Under the pieces are notes generated by a model, which saw only the letters and a list, made by a program, of their open reading frames with translations, did not search any database and had not been told where the DNA came from. Positions 24,455-36,317 of a stretch of DNA of 64,000 bases are shown here, piece by piece (positions within the stretch are counted from its first letter, which is position 1; each line of letters begins with the position of its first letter). The translations under genes and the position numbers were made by a program. The stretch lies in assembly GCF_042453785.1 (NCBI RefSeq), contig NC_091668.1, forward strand, positions 28,211,501-28,275,500, given 5' to 3'. This stretch comes from Malus domestica. Its lineage: Eukaryota; Streptophyta; Magnoliopsida; Rosales; Rosaceae.

Positions 24455-25999
24455 CCTTCCCTTCTATCTCTCTAATTATCTAGTCTCTACACACAAAATC
24501 CCCCCAAAAACACCATCAAAACCAAATAAATTACTGCTTAACAAGCTCACATGAATAAAATCCAATCCTACCTTTTGCTTTCAACGTTTGAAACCAAAAA
24601 ATTAAAAGGCATATACATACATACATATAGAGAGAGATACATAGATACATGCAGAAACACAAAAGTGAGGATAGAGAGAGAGAGAGAGAGTAACTGTATA
24701 CCAGTACCATGCAATGAATCTATGTTCCTGCAGAATCCCCAGTGAAGGAAGGAAGAAATCAACAATAACACAGAGCTGCTTGGAGTTTTTTTGGAAAAAA
24801 ATCTGGGTACAACTCAAACTAGTTTTTTTTGTTTTTTTACTACCTATTATATCCCCTTCTTACCGATAAAACAAACAAGCAAAAAAGAAAAAAATTGGTG
24901 CACCCTTGCTGGACACGAAACGGAGGTTGTATATTCCAACAAAACGAAAAAATAAGAAACGGAAATTGTTGAGAATCCCAAAAAGGAAAGAGATTCTTTC
25001 CGGATCTTTGAAATTTTATTTAAGGGTCTATCTGTTTTGATTTTTTAAAAATTATAATAATTTTTTATCATTGAATAAAATATCAAAAGTCCTGATCACT
25101 TAATCTGATGACTTTGTAGAAAAAAAATCTGGAAATGATCTCTTTCCTCTAATAAGTACCCCTTTAATCTTCGGTTGGAGAAATTTTTCCAAAATACTTG
25201 AGGTAGAAGTTGATACTTTACACGTCATAAGTGTAGAGATGTACCAACTTGTATCAGATTAATCGAAAATTTTCACCTATTGATTGGGATATGGAGTTTA
25301 ATTTTTATCTATTAATATTTTTATTCAATTTAATAATTAAAAATTCATAATAGTATGTAAAATGTAAAAATGAATATCTACTTTAAAAAGTTTGTGATTT
25401 GACATTCTTTGCTCTTCCCAAAGTGCATGTCTCTTCAGTCTTCAACCAATTTTTTCTAAATCCAATCTTATTCGGATTGTCTGTCTTGTCCAGTCCCCTA
25501 TCCATTCAATATTTCCTTTCCAATGCACCCACTACACTCCCACAGGAGGTTCCTTGATTTTATGAGATATTCTGAATGTTTTATGTTTTAAATATTTTGA
25601 TTATTATATTTCAGAAATCCGTATCTCAATTACAACTACGAAACCGAATTAACTTGCTCCTCAATAGATGAGAAGGAATTCCTCTTCAATTCACTTTGTA
25701 TAATTTATGGAACTTTGAGTTTATGATTAGAATCGTTGATATTATAAATCACTTTATCATGATCATTTATGCAAAAAAATCAACTTTAACTTTCAAACTA
25801 CACAAAATCATATAGACAGAATCGGTAAAAGCATTATGAACCGTCAATTTGTTTGCTATCGTTGATTAACTAAACAATCTTTGTTTTAATTAATTTTTTT
25901 ATAAAGATAATCGTACAAAGTAATTTATAATATATATATACACTATTCCTATTAAAAATACAAAATTTTGTAAATCGAACAAGAAGTAAATTAAGAAGG
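24455..25999. other. Upstream region of the PHD-SWIB-Plus3 gene
   Basis: Contains a GA microsatellite (24672-24691), a stretch matching 15780-15850 of the left duplicate (TTATTCGGATTGTCT and following), and AT-rich DNA. I cannot point to a specific promoter element. Confidence 0.4.
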
Positions 26000-26214
26000 G
26001 AAGAAGATTCTCTCTGGATCCACTTTGTGGGGATCCTAAAGATCTTCACATCCTAACCGTTCATCGTATATAATGCAGTCAGTTTTCATCAGATATTATT
26101 TATTTTAATTTTAAATAAAAAATAGTTAAATGATTTCTGATCGATACACGAATAGTTAAGATGTGAAGATTTCTAGGATCCCCATAAAGTGAAACCGGAT
26201 GGAATCCAATTCCA
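26000..26214. mobile_element. 215-bp Mutator-like MITE with 9-bp TSD
   Basis: Direct repeats TTAAGAAGG at 25991-25999 and 26215-26223 flank a sequence whose ends are imperfect inverted repeats containing CACTTTGTGGGGATCC / GGATCCCCATAAAGTG and GATCTTCACATC / GATGTGAAGAT. The 9-bp target duplication and long terminal repeats fit a MULE-derived MITE. No coding capacity. Confidence 0.8.
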
Positions 26215-26756
26215 TTAAGAAGGAAATACTATAGTTATGACGCATGCATGTATTAGGAATCCAGTTGTCAAGGTCGTTTTCGAATTAAATTGTCTTTTTC
26301 CAGAGCATTAAATTATAAGTCTAAAAGGTTATAATTTTTCTTTTGGTAAAAGTATATAATTAATAATTTTGGTTTCAAAGGGGATGATCAGGTAGAAAAG
26401 AGGGCAATTGTTGTATGTGGGGTTCTTGAACAGGTTGTGAATTGGAATGTAACTGTTGAAAGGGAAAGCTTTGCTTCATCAAACGTTACATTCCGTGAAA
26501 TGTAGACATTATCGGTGACAAGATCCAAACATCCATATCCTTTGTGTTGAAGCCCATATCCAATAAATACACATTTTTTACTTCGAAAAGAAAACTTGTG
26601 TTTGGAGTGGGGTCTTAGCCATGGATAGCAAGTGCAACCATATACCTTTAAAAATGAATAATCAGGTGGGCAATGAAATAGTTTTTGAAGTGGTGATACA
26701 AATTGAAGTGTAGAAGATGGTGTTCTATTGATAAGATACACCGAAGTTTGTATCAC

Positions 26757-27055
26757 TTCTACCTAATATTGGAGAGGAAGAATTAATCTAACACATCCCG
26801 ACCCCGATATTATCTGAATAACCGGATAGGCACGTGTTGGCCGATACCTGAGAGTGACGAAAGTCATTTATTGATTACAAGAGTAATGATTAGGAGGAAA
26901 TATTCATAAATAAACATTAGAATCTAGAAGTAATACACAAAGTTTAAGGAAGTGTCTAGAGTGCACAGAACACATTCTAAAACAAGATTCATAAAAGGAA
27001 AGAGATTTTAATTTTAAAATTCTAAAAGGCTTTAAAAGCATCAGATTTTAATTTT
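26757..27055. mobile_element. Insertion within the copia integrase region
   Basis: About 300 bp unrelated to copia coding sequence separates the integrase start from its C-terminal part, and about 150 integrase residues are missing at the junction. It opens ACACATCCCGACCCCGATAT, a type of phrase I associate with ends of plant retroelements. It contains a repeated GATTTTAATTTTAAA phrase (27004 and 27045). Origin uncertain. Confidence 0.4.
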
Positions 27056-28329
27056 AAAGGATATAGCCAACAAAATCGAGACCAATCATCAATGAAAATA
27101 ACGTAATACTTGAAACCAGAAACGGAAGAGAGAGGAGTCGAACCTCAAATATCAGAGTGGATGAGATGTTGAATTACATTGAGCTCTTGAAAAGGGTAAC
27201 CTAGACTGTTTGCCTAAAGGACAACTATTACAAAAGGAGAGATCTTTAATGTTGCCATCAAGAGCAACATTTGAGGAGGAGACAATCCGTTGAAAAACTT
27301 GAAAGTTAGGGTGCCCGAGGCGCTTGTGCCAAAGATTGGGTTTTGCCTTGATACCGGAGATGATGGCATTTTCGAGAAAGGAATTTTGTAGAGGTAATCT
27401 TCAATAGGGCCTTGAAAAAGGGTTTTCCATGTAACCACGTCCTTAATGATGCAAGAAAATGGGGTAAGTATCAAGCAACAATTATTGTCATTGGTAAATT
27501 GATAAACATACAACAAATTATGAGTAGCTTGAGGTGCGTGAAGAATATTTTTAAATAAGAATTTGGAAGGAGTGTAGAAGTAGGGTTTACCAGAGTGCTC
27601 AATATCAAGAGATTGACCATTTGCTACACTACTTTGTCTGGTCTTTTGTAGTCTGACCGAAATGAGAGATTGGAAAGGTCATTGGTAATGTGATGTGTGG
27701 ACCCACAGTCAACATACCAGGTCGATGTGGAGGGAGAAGCTTGATTCATAGAGGAGTAGGATGCAGACGGAGAAGACGATTGAAGTTGATAGTAGTTTGG
27801 GGAAGGTGTCGTAAGTTTTGATGGTGGAAGGAAATCTTGGAAACCCTGGTTCATATGGTTACGACATGTAGCAGTAAAATGGCAATGGGTATTACAGAAT
27901 GTACAGAAAGGTCTGGTGTTGTTAGTGGTGTTGTGACGGAAGAAGTTGCGGGAATTATTGGAAAAGTTGAGACGATGGAAGTGATTTTGGTTAAAGGTGG
28001 AGTTTTTGTTGGGCTTGGAGTGGGAAAAACAAGATTGGGAGTTATTGTTGAAAGGCTTGGAAGGTGCAGAGGTGTGAAAAGCTTGAAAATAGTGTTCTTG
28101 GAGATGAGCTGTACGACTCTCAATAGCTAGCTCTTCATTGAGCAAGAAGCCTTGGAGTTCTTTAGGGTTTACAGGATCTGAACGAACACTAATCGAAGTA
28201 GCAAAAGCATTGTAGTCACTAGGAAGGCCATTGAGGGTATAGGCTACAAAATCAAGGTCATCAAGCAGTGCACCAGCTGCAGCAAGGGAATCAGCAATCT
28301 GCTTGACAAGCTAAGGATAGTCAAACATG

Positions 28330-28730
28330 CAGAGAGTTTAAGGGGAGGGATCCCCATTTTTTGAAAAAAATGGGGATTAGGTGTGGGGCTCACTTCACAT
28401 CTAATTTCAATGATCTGAATCGTTTATTTTGTTAGTCTCGATTCATAGATCATCCTTGCAAAATATTAGCTAAATTGGAAATGTTTAAGACATCTAATTG
28501 GGTTCAAGGAAATGAACGAATACTTTGTTATATAAGAAAATATGAAATTTGATATTGGTAATTAAATAGGCAAATGGTTTCGGATTGAATTGAATTTTTG
28601 CAAGGATGATCTATGAATCGAGACTAACAAAATAGATGGTTCGGATCGTTGAAATTTGATGTGAAGTGGGCCCCACACCTAATCCCCATTTTTTTTCAAA
28701 AAATGGGAATCTCACCCCTTAAGCTCTCTG
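28330..28730. mobile_element. 401-bp Mutator-like MITE in copia gag
   Basis: Flanked by a perfect 10-bp direct repeat GTCAAACATG (28320-28329 and 28731-28740). Terminal inverted repeats start CAGAGAG-TTAAGGGG and extend inward for over 100 bp with mismatches, including CCCCATTTTTTgAAAAAA, TGTGGGGCTCACTTCACATC and GTCTCGATTCATAGATCATC and their complements. It splits the gag reading frame, so it arrived after the copia insertion. Confidence 0.9.
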
Positions 28731-29821
28731 GTCAAACATGGAGAGGGTTCATTTCTTCATTTTTTGAAGCTTAGCTTTGAGCTGCAGCAAGTGGGATCTT
28801 GAAATACGACCAACACGGTTCTCCAGGTTGAGCCATAGAGTATAAGCAGTTGTTGAGCCAACCATGCAAAGGAGAACAGCTTCAGAGAGGCTAGCATTTA
28901 TCCAAATCTTACAAGTGTGATCTTTCTTTACCCATTGGGCATAAGCAGAGTTTGGAATTGTGGGTTTAGTACCAGAGGCATCAGAAAGAAATTGTGGAGG
29001 GCAAGGTTCAGTTCCATCAATTAGGCCTAACATATCATAGTTCTCGAAAATGGGGACGAAAAGCTCTTTCCAAACAAGGTAGTTGTCACATGTAAGTTTG
29101 GCTGGCATGAGGAAGGCAATGTGTTGAGCAGCAATAGAAGGCGTGTAGGACCAGGTTTGATGAGGCATATCAGATGAGGAAGCATAAAAAAAAGGGTTAG
29201 TCATATCTTGAATCGTTGAAGAGGCCATAGTTTAGAAGAAGAAAGAACAATGTAATAACCGTTGGGTATTAATGGCTCTGGATACCATAATGAAAAACAA
29301 AGTTGAGGAAAAGAATCATCTATGTATATGGTTTTGAATTGATTACAAGATATCTTTGAAGAAGAAAGAAACGACAGACCTAAAGCTCGAAACATAAAGA
29401 GTAAAACAATAGTATTTATATACATGACTACATTTGAAACCCTAAAAGAATATTCTTCTTGCTCATCCTTATCTATGCACAGCTATCCAAGCCTTACTGT
29501 TAATGTACCGTTAAGGTGATGCTAAATGAGTGATGGGTGTTTTGATCAATTGAACAGGTGTCTTGGCAAAGTGCGGCACCATGGGCTTTGTTCTCTGGAC
29601 TATGGTTAATATATTAAGCCTAATTTACTACAAAAAGGAGATATTAAGAATAAGTACCCATATTAGTAATAAGTGGAGTTGAAATTATTTTTCAGCATAT
29701 TTAGGGATCATATTTTTCTGAAATAGCTCAATGGGAACTTAAATTTAATATTTCAACCAAATTTTGTCAATAATGTCATGCATTGGCCACGTGAGTGAAT
29801 TTTTTAATGAAACATAAAGAA

Positions 29822-30222
29822 TAGGATTAAGTACCTAAACTCTTCTAATTTTTGGTGTGATTCCAAATTAGTCCCAACATTTTCAAACATTCCAAAAGAG
29901 TATTCAATGTATAGGAAATATCACTTATGTTAAGTCTTAAGTTAGGAGAACCGTTAGGTGCTTACGTGGCATTTTTGGGAGAGAGGGGAAGGAGAGAGAG
30001 GAATTTTAGAATGTTGAGACTAATTTGACCATGAATGCCACGTCACATCATAAAAAAAAATATGATCAACAATGCCACGTAAGCACTTAACGGTTCTCCT
30101 GACTTGGGATTTAACAGACGTGATATTTCCTATACGTTGGATACTCTTTAGGAATGCTTGAAAAGGTTGGGACTAATTTGAAATCACACAAAAAGGTTAG
30201 AGGTTTTAGGTATTTAATCCTA
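29822..30222. mobile_element. ~400-bp inverted-repeat MITE
   Basis: Ends TAGGATTAAGTACCTAAAC / TTTTAGGTATTTAATCCTA. The arms are about 150-160 bp each; both contain AAATTAGTCCCAAC, GTATAGGAAATATCA, GGAGAACCGTTA and GCTTACGTGGCAT or their complements. The centre (29975-30060) is GA-rich, then ATGCCACGTCACATC. No coding sequence and no clear target duplication. Confidence 0.75.
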
Positions 30223-30240
30223 AATAATATAGTTAATTAA

Positions 30241-31496
30241 AATATTAGAACATATATAAAAATTTGAAAAATATAAAAGAAATTATTATTTTATTTTTTT
30301 TGAAAAAAGGAGACAACTGGTAGAAAGCTACAGTTATCCATCCGTTTTAGGTTCAGAGAGACTATGGAGAATTTCATCTTACCTGTGGCCACATTCAAAT
30401 AGGAGAACCAGCTAAGTATTTTTTTTAATAAAAAAAATATTTTAGTAGGTAAATTTAGTGCTCAAATGTCAAAGTGTCTCCTAAATGTTGACGCTAGGTG
30501 TTTTTAGAGCATCTCTGGCAGATTTCAATTGCCCTTGTAATTGAGTGAAATTGCCTTCTTGTCCAAATAAACTTGCTCCACCGGTGGAAAAATGAGAGGG
30601 CAATTGTGAAAGGAATATGCCCAGCCAGCAAGTTGCCCAACCAATTATTGAAGGGCTTGCGCCCGAGTGGAGAAGCATATATCGTTGATCTTTAATTATT
30701 TGATAATCGTATCGATTTATATGTCGTCAATATCTAATTAATATGGTACGTAGCCAACACTTTATAGATTTTAAGAAAAACAAATAAAATGAGCTTAAAA
30801 ATTTTTAGTTTTAACGATATAGACAAAATAAAAGGTAAAGTTACCAGAATTGACTTTTTAGTGTAAAAATATGATTTTTCGTTAAAATGAATAGTACTGC
30901 GAATTTTTCGTTAAAACGCTCTAGATTTTACCATCTTTTACAAATGAAGGGTAAAATCGCCTTTTAAGGTCCAAAAAAGACCTTCAGAACCGTTTTAATT
31001 GTCCAGAAATTGCATCCCGGTCCATTTTTTTGAACGAACATATAAAGGGCGGGTAAGAGTCTCACCCTCACCACGAGGCCTATATATATTATATACCAAG
31101 AAATAAAAAAGATGAGAACTTTAGTACGACCACTTGTTCGCCGGAGAAGACGAGCCAATTGAGAACGACGGCGATGCGTTTCCAGCTCAAACCCTAACCC
31201 TAAGAATCGAACGAAAAACCCTAGCCTTGTTCAGCCTCTTCTCTTCTCCGCCATTGCCACATCTCTTCTCCGTCTTCTTCCTCTGCGATTTTACGTCCAC
31301 AACCCTAATTTTCCGATTGCAATTTGTACGAATCGGAAACGATTTAGCGATTTTTATTACCTTTATTTTCTTTCAATTTATCTTCCTTCTTTTTTTTCAA
31401 GATAATCGGTGATTTGGCGGGAATGGAAATTCGTATGAACTGCGTTGAATCTAATGTGTTGAGTGTGTGATTGTTTTTGCGCAGAGTGTGAATTCG
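30241..31496 (+). other. Intergenic and 5' leader of the CCCH-like gene
   Basis: TATATATATTATATACC at 31081-31097 is a plausible TATA region. The following leader contains AAACCCTAACCCTAA at 31190-31204 and AAAAACCCTAG at 31215-31225, the telo-box type motif common in plant genes active in dividing cells. A probable leader intron ends with TTTTTGCGCAG at 31484, 13 nt before the start codon. Borders other than this acceptor are inference. Confidence 0.45.
30773..30927 (+). mobile_element. Copy of the 153-bp MITE family
   Basis: Same order of phrases as the 13482 copy: AGAAAAAC..., TTTTAACGATATAGACAAAATA, GACTTTTTAGTGTAAAAATATG, TTTTTCGTTAAAATGAATAGT, TTTTTCGTTAAAA. The flanks carry TAGATTTTA on both sides. 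Confidence 0.7.
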
Positions 31497-33823
31497 ATGG
31501 AAAACCTTCACAGCAACTCGAAAATGGCGAAATTGGACACACGATTGTTCAGAGGGAACTTGGAGAATGTGGACGTCAACACGCCGTTGTTCAGGTACTT
31601 GTGCGCTCAGTCTCACTCTCCGTCACTTTCTCCGACGGACACCTTGAAGCAACGTCGCCGCCACCACTCGCCGCTGTCGCCTCTGGAGAATCTGATGCAG
31701 AGGTCGCCGTTCTCGCCTCTGGAGAATCTGATGCAAAGGTCGCCGCACTCTCCTCTGCAGAATCTGATGCAGAGGCCGCCGCCTCCGACAGTTTACAGAA
31801 CGCCGATAGGAGCGGTGGAGAGGGAGGAGGTTTTGGTGATGGACGGTGTTTTGGTCACCGGAGGAGGAGGGAGGAGTTCGAGGTCCGCATCATCATCGGA
31901 TTATTTGGGGAAGACGCCGTGCAAGACTGATCTTTACAGGTCCTGGGAGGATTCTCGAAGTTACGCTTCCAAATACCAGGTCTTTCTCTCTCTCTCTTCT
32001 TGTTCATCGATTCTTTCTTAATATTTAATTGCTTATTTGCTAATGAGGAATGTTTAATGCCTGGATTATTGTTTTAGCAGCATTATGATTGTTTCTTTAA
32101 AAGATTGGTGTGAAATTATTACTTTCTTTTTTGTTGTTTTTTCTTTGTTTCGAGTAAAAGATTTCTGTTTTTGGAATTGAAATTCGACAAATCTTGTATG
32201 CTGGTACTGTATCCATGCCACACCTCTTTCTTCTTCGCGTATTGATTTGGTAGTTTCCTCAAACTCTCGCCTCCGTTTTTGTGCGTGTGCTTATTGACTG
32301 GCAGAATAAATCTAAGGCCTCATTTGGTCTTAAGGATTGGATTAGATTGAGAAACTCTAAATTCTTACAAAAGCGATATTCGCTTGATTAAAATGGTAGG
32401 ACTAAAGCAGAAAATGTTGTTACTTGCTTCCTCGAAATAGGTAAACATACACAGAAAAATATCTTCCAACATTAACAATGCTTTGAGATTTCAGATAATG
32501 CTATGGTTAATCAAAATGATGGTCCATGCATTAAGAACTTCCGTTGACGTTGAAGGGTGTGTACAAAAAAGAACTTAAATTTTACTATCTGTTATAAATA
32601 TTGAAGTAGCAGATAGTTCCAAAGTGGAGGTTAAAGTCTGAGACTTGTTTGAAGATTTGTACTTGTCAAACTTAGTTGGTCTACTGTTCCACATTGACTG
32701 TTTGGGTGAATTTAAACTCTTAAGGTTTACGTCTTTCTCGTTGGATTATGCAAATGAACAAAGGTTCAGTCGGGGTTGAGTAGTCTTGTTAAATGAGGAA
32801 GTACTGTAAGTTTTGCATTCTTGGTTCTTTCTCATAGGCCATAGTCAATTCTAGTGTTCGAGTATTTTCCTTGTACTCATATGAATGTTGCAGTAAAATT
32901 ATATTTCATTAAGTAGAGCTATGTCGGTTGCTGTCGACATGACTACCTTTTTTCATCATACAGTCTTGAAATTAACTTATCGAACAAGTTTTTCGATAGT
33001 GAAGGGAAGCTGGTATCTTTGGCAGAAAAATGAAAGCTGTTAATTTCTACTGGGTTTCGTTTTGATTTGTTGGCTGGTGCGTTATTTGAGATGTTGGTTT
33101 TTTGTACTTTGAGTTAATGTTACAAATTGGGTTTGTGTTGCGGTACGTTTGGTGATTTGTGTGTTTTAATATGTTGGCTCCTGCTGCTTGTATGTTTTAT
33201 GATAATGGTATTTGGTGTTTCAAGGTGATTTGTGCAGAAATTTCCTTCCCGATGGTGAGTATGTAACCCGAATATAATTTGCTGCAGATTTGTATTGATA
33301 AATTACCATTTTTATCTTTCAGTGTGCTTATGGAAAAGAAAAGCAGCGTCCAACTCGTTGCCCTGTCAAGAACAAACCTGAGGTGAACAGCTGTGCAGTG
33401 CATTTTTAGCTGTTAGCTATTGATATAGCTCACCTACTGAAAATGCCATTGTTTCTTGTGTGTTGGTTTGTCCAGGCACATATATGCAAGTCATACACTG
33501 CCACAAGTTATCCATGCTCACCCAGCCCCAAGTCCCGATTTATCCATCACGTCATGCCATCTTCAGTTACAGAAGCAGCAGGAGCCAGAACACAAGCAGC
33601 CTCATCGACTACACCCAAAAACGCCATATCAATCCCTGCTACCACCACCATCTGCCTGGACTGGTCACCCCAAGATGATGGCATTGAGGTTGTATTGCCG
33701 CATTCATCAACTGGAACACCTCCATCAAGGGAAGATATAGATTCCTACATCAGCGACGTTCTTTGTGGTCCCACTAAAGGAAGGAGATTACGAGTGTTTG
33801 CTGAGATTTATGCAGTGCAGTGA
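31497..33823 (+). CDS. Tandem-CCCH-like protein with lost zinc ligands
   Basis: Three exons, 31497-31979, 33323-33382 and 33476-33823, join in frame to 296 residues. The N-terminal third has three 12-residue repeats (SPLSPLENLMQR type, 31664-31774). KTDLYRSWEDSRSYASKYQ plus CAYGKEKQRPT lines up with a plant C-x8-C-x5-C-x3-H finger (pattern TDLC...C...CQFAHGKEELRPT). In this copy the three Cys and the His are Tyr, deleted, Tyr and Tyr. Finger 2 keeps its first Cys and the HH, but the middle Cys is shifted by one residue and the third is Ser (PKSRFIHH). The tail (LDWSPQDDGIEVVLP, PSREDIDSYISDVL, RLRVFAEI) looks conserved. The family binds AU-rich mRNA; with these ligands gone, zinc-dependent RNA binding is unlikely. 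It may be a diverged paralog or a young pseudogene with an open frame. Family assignment is from motif reading. Confidence 0.7.
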
Positions 33824-34617
33824 ACTGATTGGTACGGAGAAGCTTCCACCTGAGACCAAAGGTATAATAATGTACATTCCTCCGATTTCTTCCTCAAACA
33901 AACCCGGTTCCTTTCAGTCTCAACTTTTTTTCGACTCGCTGCTCGTATTGTAGTACGGAACAGGATTAGATTGAGCACGAATTCTTGTCAACGAAATACT
34001 TGTTGACGGGGCATTATCGATGCTGTTACCACAGTACACTGTATAACATTGGATGATATTAGCTATAAAAACTTCAAATTCCCAGTGTAATTACACTTTG
34101 TGAAAACTAATTGGTTTTCTAGGCCATATTTGTTAAATGAGGTCTTCTGCCTGTATCTTCTTCGTGACTCTTGCCTTATTTTTTGGCACTGGTGGTAGGA
34201 AAATATTTCTGCTCACCGCGGTTTGAGATATGGTGACTGGTGAGCATAACCGCGACATTGGTTGCCATTGGATGGAATTAAATTTGAGATTTTATACAGC
34301 AGATAAATTAATTGACACTCATCTAATCGCAATCAATGCGGTGGTCGTGCTCACCACCATACTCTGATGGCGAGTCAAATCTCTACCGTCTACTTGCCAA
34401 TTTGATGAGGAATACGAAGTATAATATTGTGCAGTCCAACTAAATGGACTCCACAACTTTGGCTCAAATCACCAAAATTAACCGTGTCTAGAAATTCGAA
34501 CAGCATCACTAAAACGATCATATTTTATTGTAGGAATATCAGATTGACATGATTCCAACGCCGTTGAAAAAAAGGCTTCTTTAGCTTTCCAGCCATATAT
34601 GGTGTTCGATCTGGTTC
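33824..34617. other. 3' flank of the CCCH-like gene
   Basis: The 3' UTR is probably short. I see no further gene or well-defined element. Confidence 0.4.
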
Positions 34618-34625
34618 CTCTGTAT

Positions 34626-35502
34626 TAGGGGTGGGTTCGGTTCAAATCGGTTCGGTTTTTTGTCAAAATCGGAACCAAACCGAAATTTCGGTTCGGTTTA
34701 CGTTTTTTGTTTTTGTTTTTTTTTCAAAAAATGAAAAACATTGAAATTTTAAATTTTAACATCTCCAACACAATCATAACATAAACACTCTAACTAGAAT
34801 CAAAGACAATGAAAATAAACATTTAACGTTGAACTAAAATCATCAATCAAGTCTTCCAAAATCCAAACTAACAACCTCACAACACAAAAATCGTACAAAT
34901 GACTTAGAAAGGTTAAATTGTATGATGTTGTTCAAAGATCAGGGTTGTTTGCTTGTAACTACATGTTGACAACTTGATTAGTAAAAGTAATGCGTGGGTG
35001 GATTTATTTAGCGTGTGTTGGATTCTTTTCCATCACAAATTACGCAAGTAATCTACTCGAAATAAATGTTTATGGATTCTGTTACATGTTATATGAGAGT
35101 AGATTTGGAAAAGAAAGCTGGGGCAGAAGTAGACAGTGCTATGGAGATGGATGTAGGTACTTCAGGAGGAGGTTTGGTTCTGGAACCTTATTTGGGGGAG
35201 AAATCATAGGTTAGGGTTTAGAGTTTTTATAGGCATTTTTTTAATATTTTGAGCTTAAAGTTTGGCAACACATTGGGTTTAGCACATTTTAACTTACAAA
35301 TTGGGTTTAGAAAATAATATACAAAACAAATAATTAAATAAAAAAATTAATTTAATTAATTCGGTTCGGTTTCTAGATCACTAAAACCGAAACCAAACCA
35401 AAAGAATTTGGTTCGGTTTTTTCGTTCGGTTCGATTTTTTTGATTTCGGTTCGGTTCTATTTTCGGTTTTTTTCGGTTTTCGGTTTTTTGAACCCAACCC
35501 TA
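34626..35502. mobile_element. 877-bp non-autonomous hAT-like element
   Basis: Ends TAGGGGTGGGTTC / GAACCCAACCCTA with 8-bp flanking direct repeats CTCTGTAT (34618-34625) and CTCTGGAT (35503-35510), one mismatch. Subterminal arrays of GGTTCGGTTT and its complement lie on both sides (34650-34705, 35360-35490). The interior (34990-35214) has an ORF of 74 codons without recognisable transposase motifs. Confidence 0.8.
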
Positions 35503-36033
35503 CTCTGGATGAATAAATGACAGCCCACTAGTAATCATAAACTCTCACATTTTAGAGTATCCAAATCGCCAGGTTTTAGGCATCACTGTGATATCTCGGG
35601 ATCTTACTTTGAATGTACACGGACCGTCATTAAGATCTCAAAACTCCATTTAGGCTTGAAAATGGGAAATTTGGAAAAATAACCAAAATATTGTATAGAA
35701 TTATAATCACATTTTGAAGTTTATGATAATTATGACCAAAATTTGATATGAAAGTACTAATATATCCTAATGAGTGAAAAGTTATAAACTTCCTCATGTT
35801 CTTAACTGTGAAAAAACTAGAACAGCCAATAGCTCTTTGCACTAGCTCGCCCCTTCCCAAAAAGTTGGTTACTAGCAAAATCAATGAACGCCTTAAATGC
35901 TGATAACTAGAGTTGGATCTCAACCGATGAGCTGTTGTTAACTCTATCCTTATTGCCTAGGGAATGAGAATGAAAGCTTATACATTTCCGAGGCCATTCC
36001 GTAAACTTTTGAACCTTAGCAGCAGCTTCTGCC

Positions 36034-36215
36034 TAGGGGTGGGCACTTGGAACCAAAAACCGAAACCGAAACACGAATCGAATCAAACTGCACCAAACGG
36101 TTTGGTTTTGCGGTTTTGAAACGATTTTTCGGTTTCAAAACCGAACCGCGACACACAAAACGGTTTGGTTTCGGTTTTGGGTTTTCAAAACTGCACCGAA
36201 ACCGAAACTGTACCA
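36034..36215. mobile_element. One-ended hAT-like fragment
   Basis: Begins CTAGGGGTGGGCACTTGG and continues with dense AAACCGAAACCG / GGTTTGGTTT repeats, like the subterminal zone of the element at 34626. A matching right terminus is not visible. Confidence 0.5.
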
Positions 36216-36317
36216 TATAATAAATAAATGTTATATAACTTATATTTTAAACTTTTCAACTAGGTGCCTTCATGACCTCCTCTCCATTGCTGGAGACACT
36301 ATGCAACTTATAAAAAA

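Larger units (their letters stand above)
19130..26290. repeat. Right copy of the tandem segmental duplication
   Basis: Partner of 10613-17080. This copy keeps the complete gene and its upstream sequence. Homology is interrupted by sequence found only here (part of 22540-23760 and 19270-19930) or only on the left. Confidence 0.7.
26388..29632 (-). mobile_element. Truncated, decayed Ty1/copia retrotransposon
   Basis: Reading the minus strand: a probable 5' LTR at 29632-29291 (TGTAGTAA...TTTTTCA), a primer-binding site at about 29288-29273 complementary to initiator Met-tRNA with one extra base, and a gag start at 29228. Gag runs to 28749, is split by a MITE, and resumes to a CCHC zinc knuckle (CTFCNTHCHFTATC, near 27880) and the protease start (WYVDCGSTHHIT; DCGS replaces the usual DSGA). 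A pre-integrase part (27516-27214) is frameshifted. The integrase start near 27060-27110 is interrupted, and an integrase C-terminal piece occupies 26756-26388 (QTSVYLINRTPSS, VYGCTCYPWLRPHSKHKF, FIGY). Reverse transcriptase, RNase H and the 3' LTR are absent. It is not capable of movement. Confidence 0.85.
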
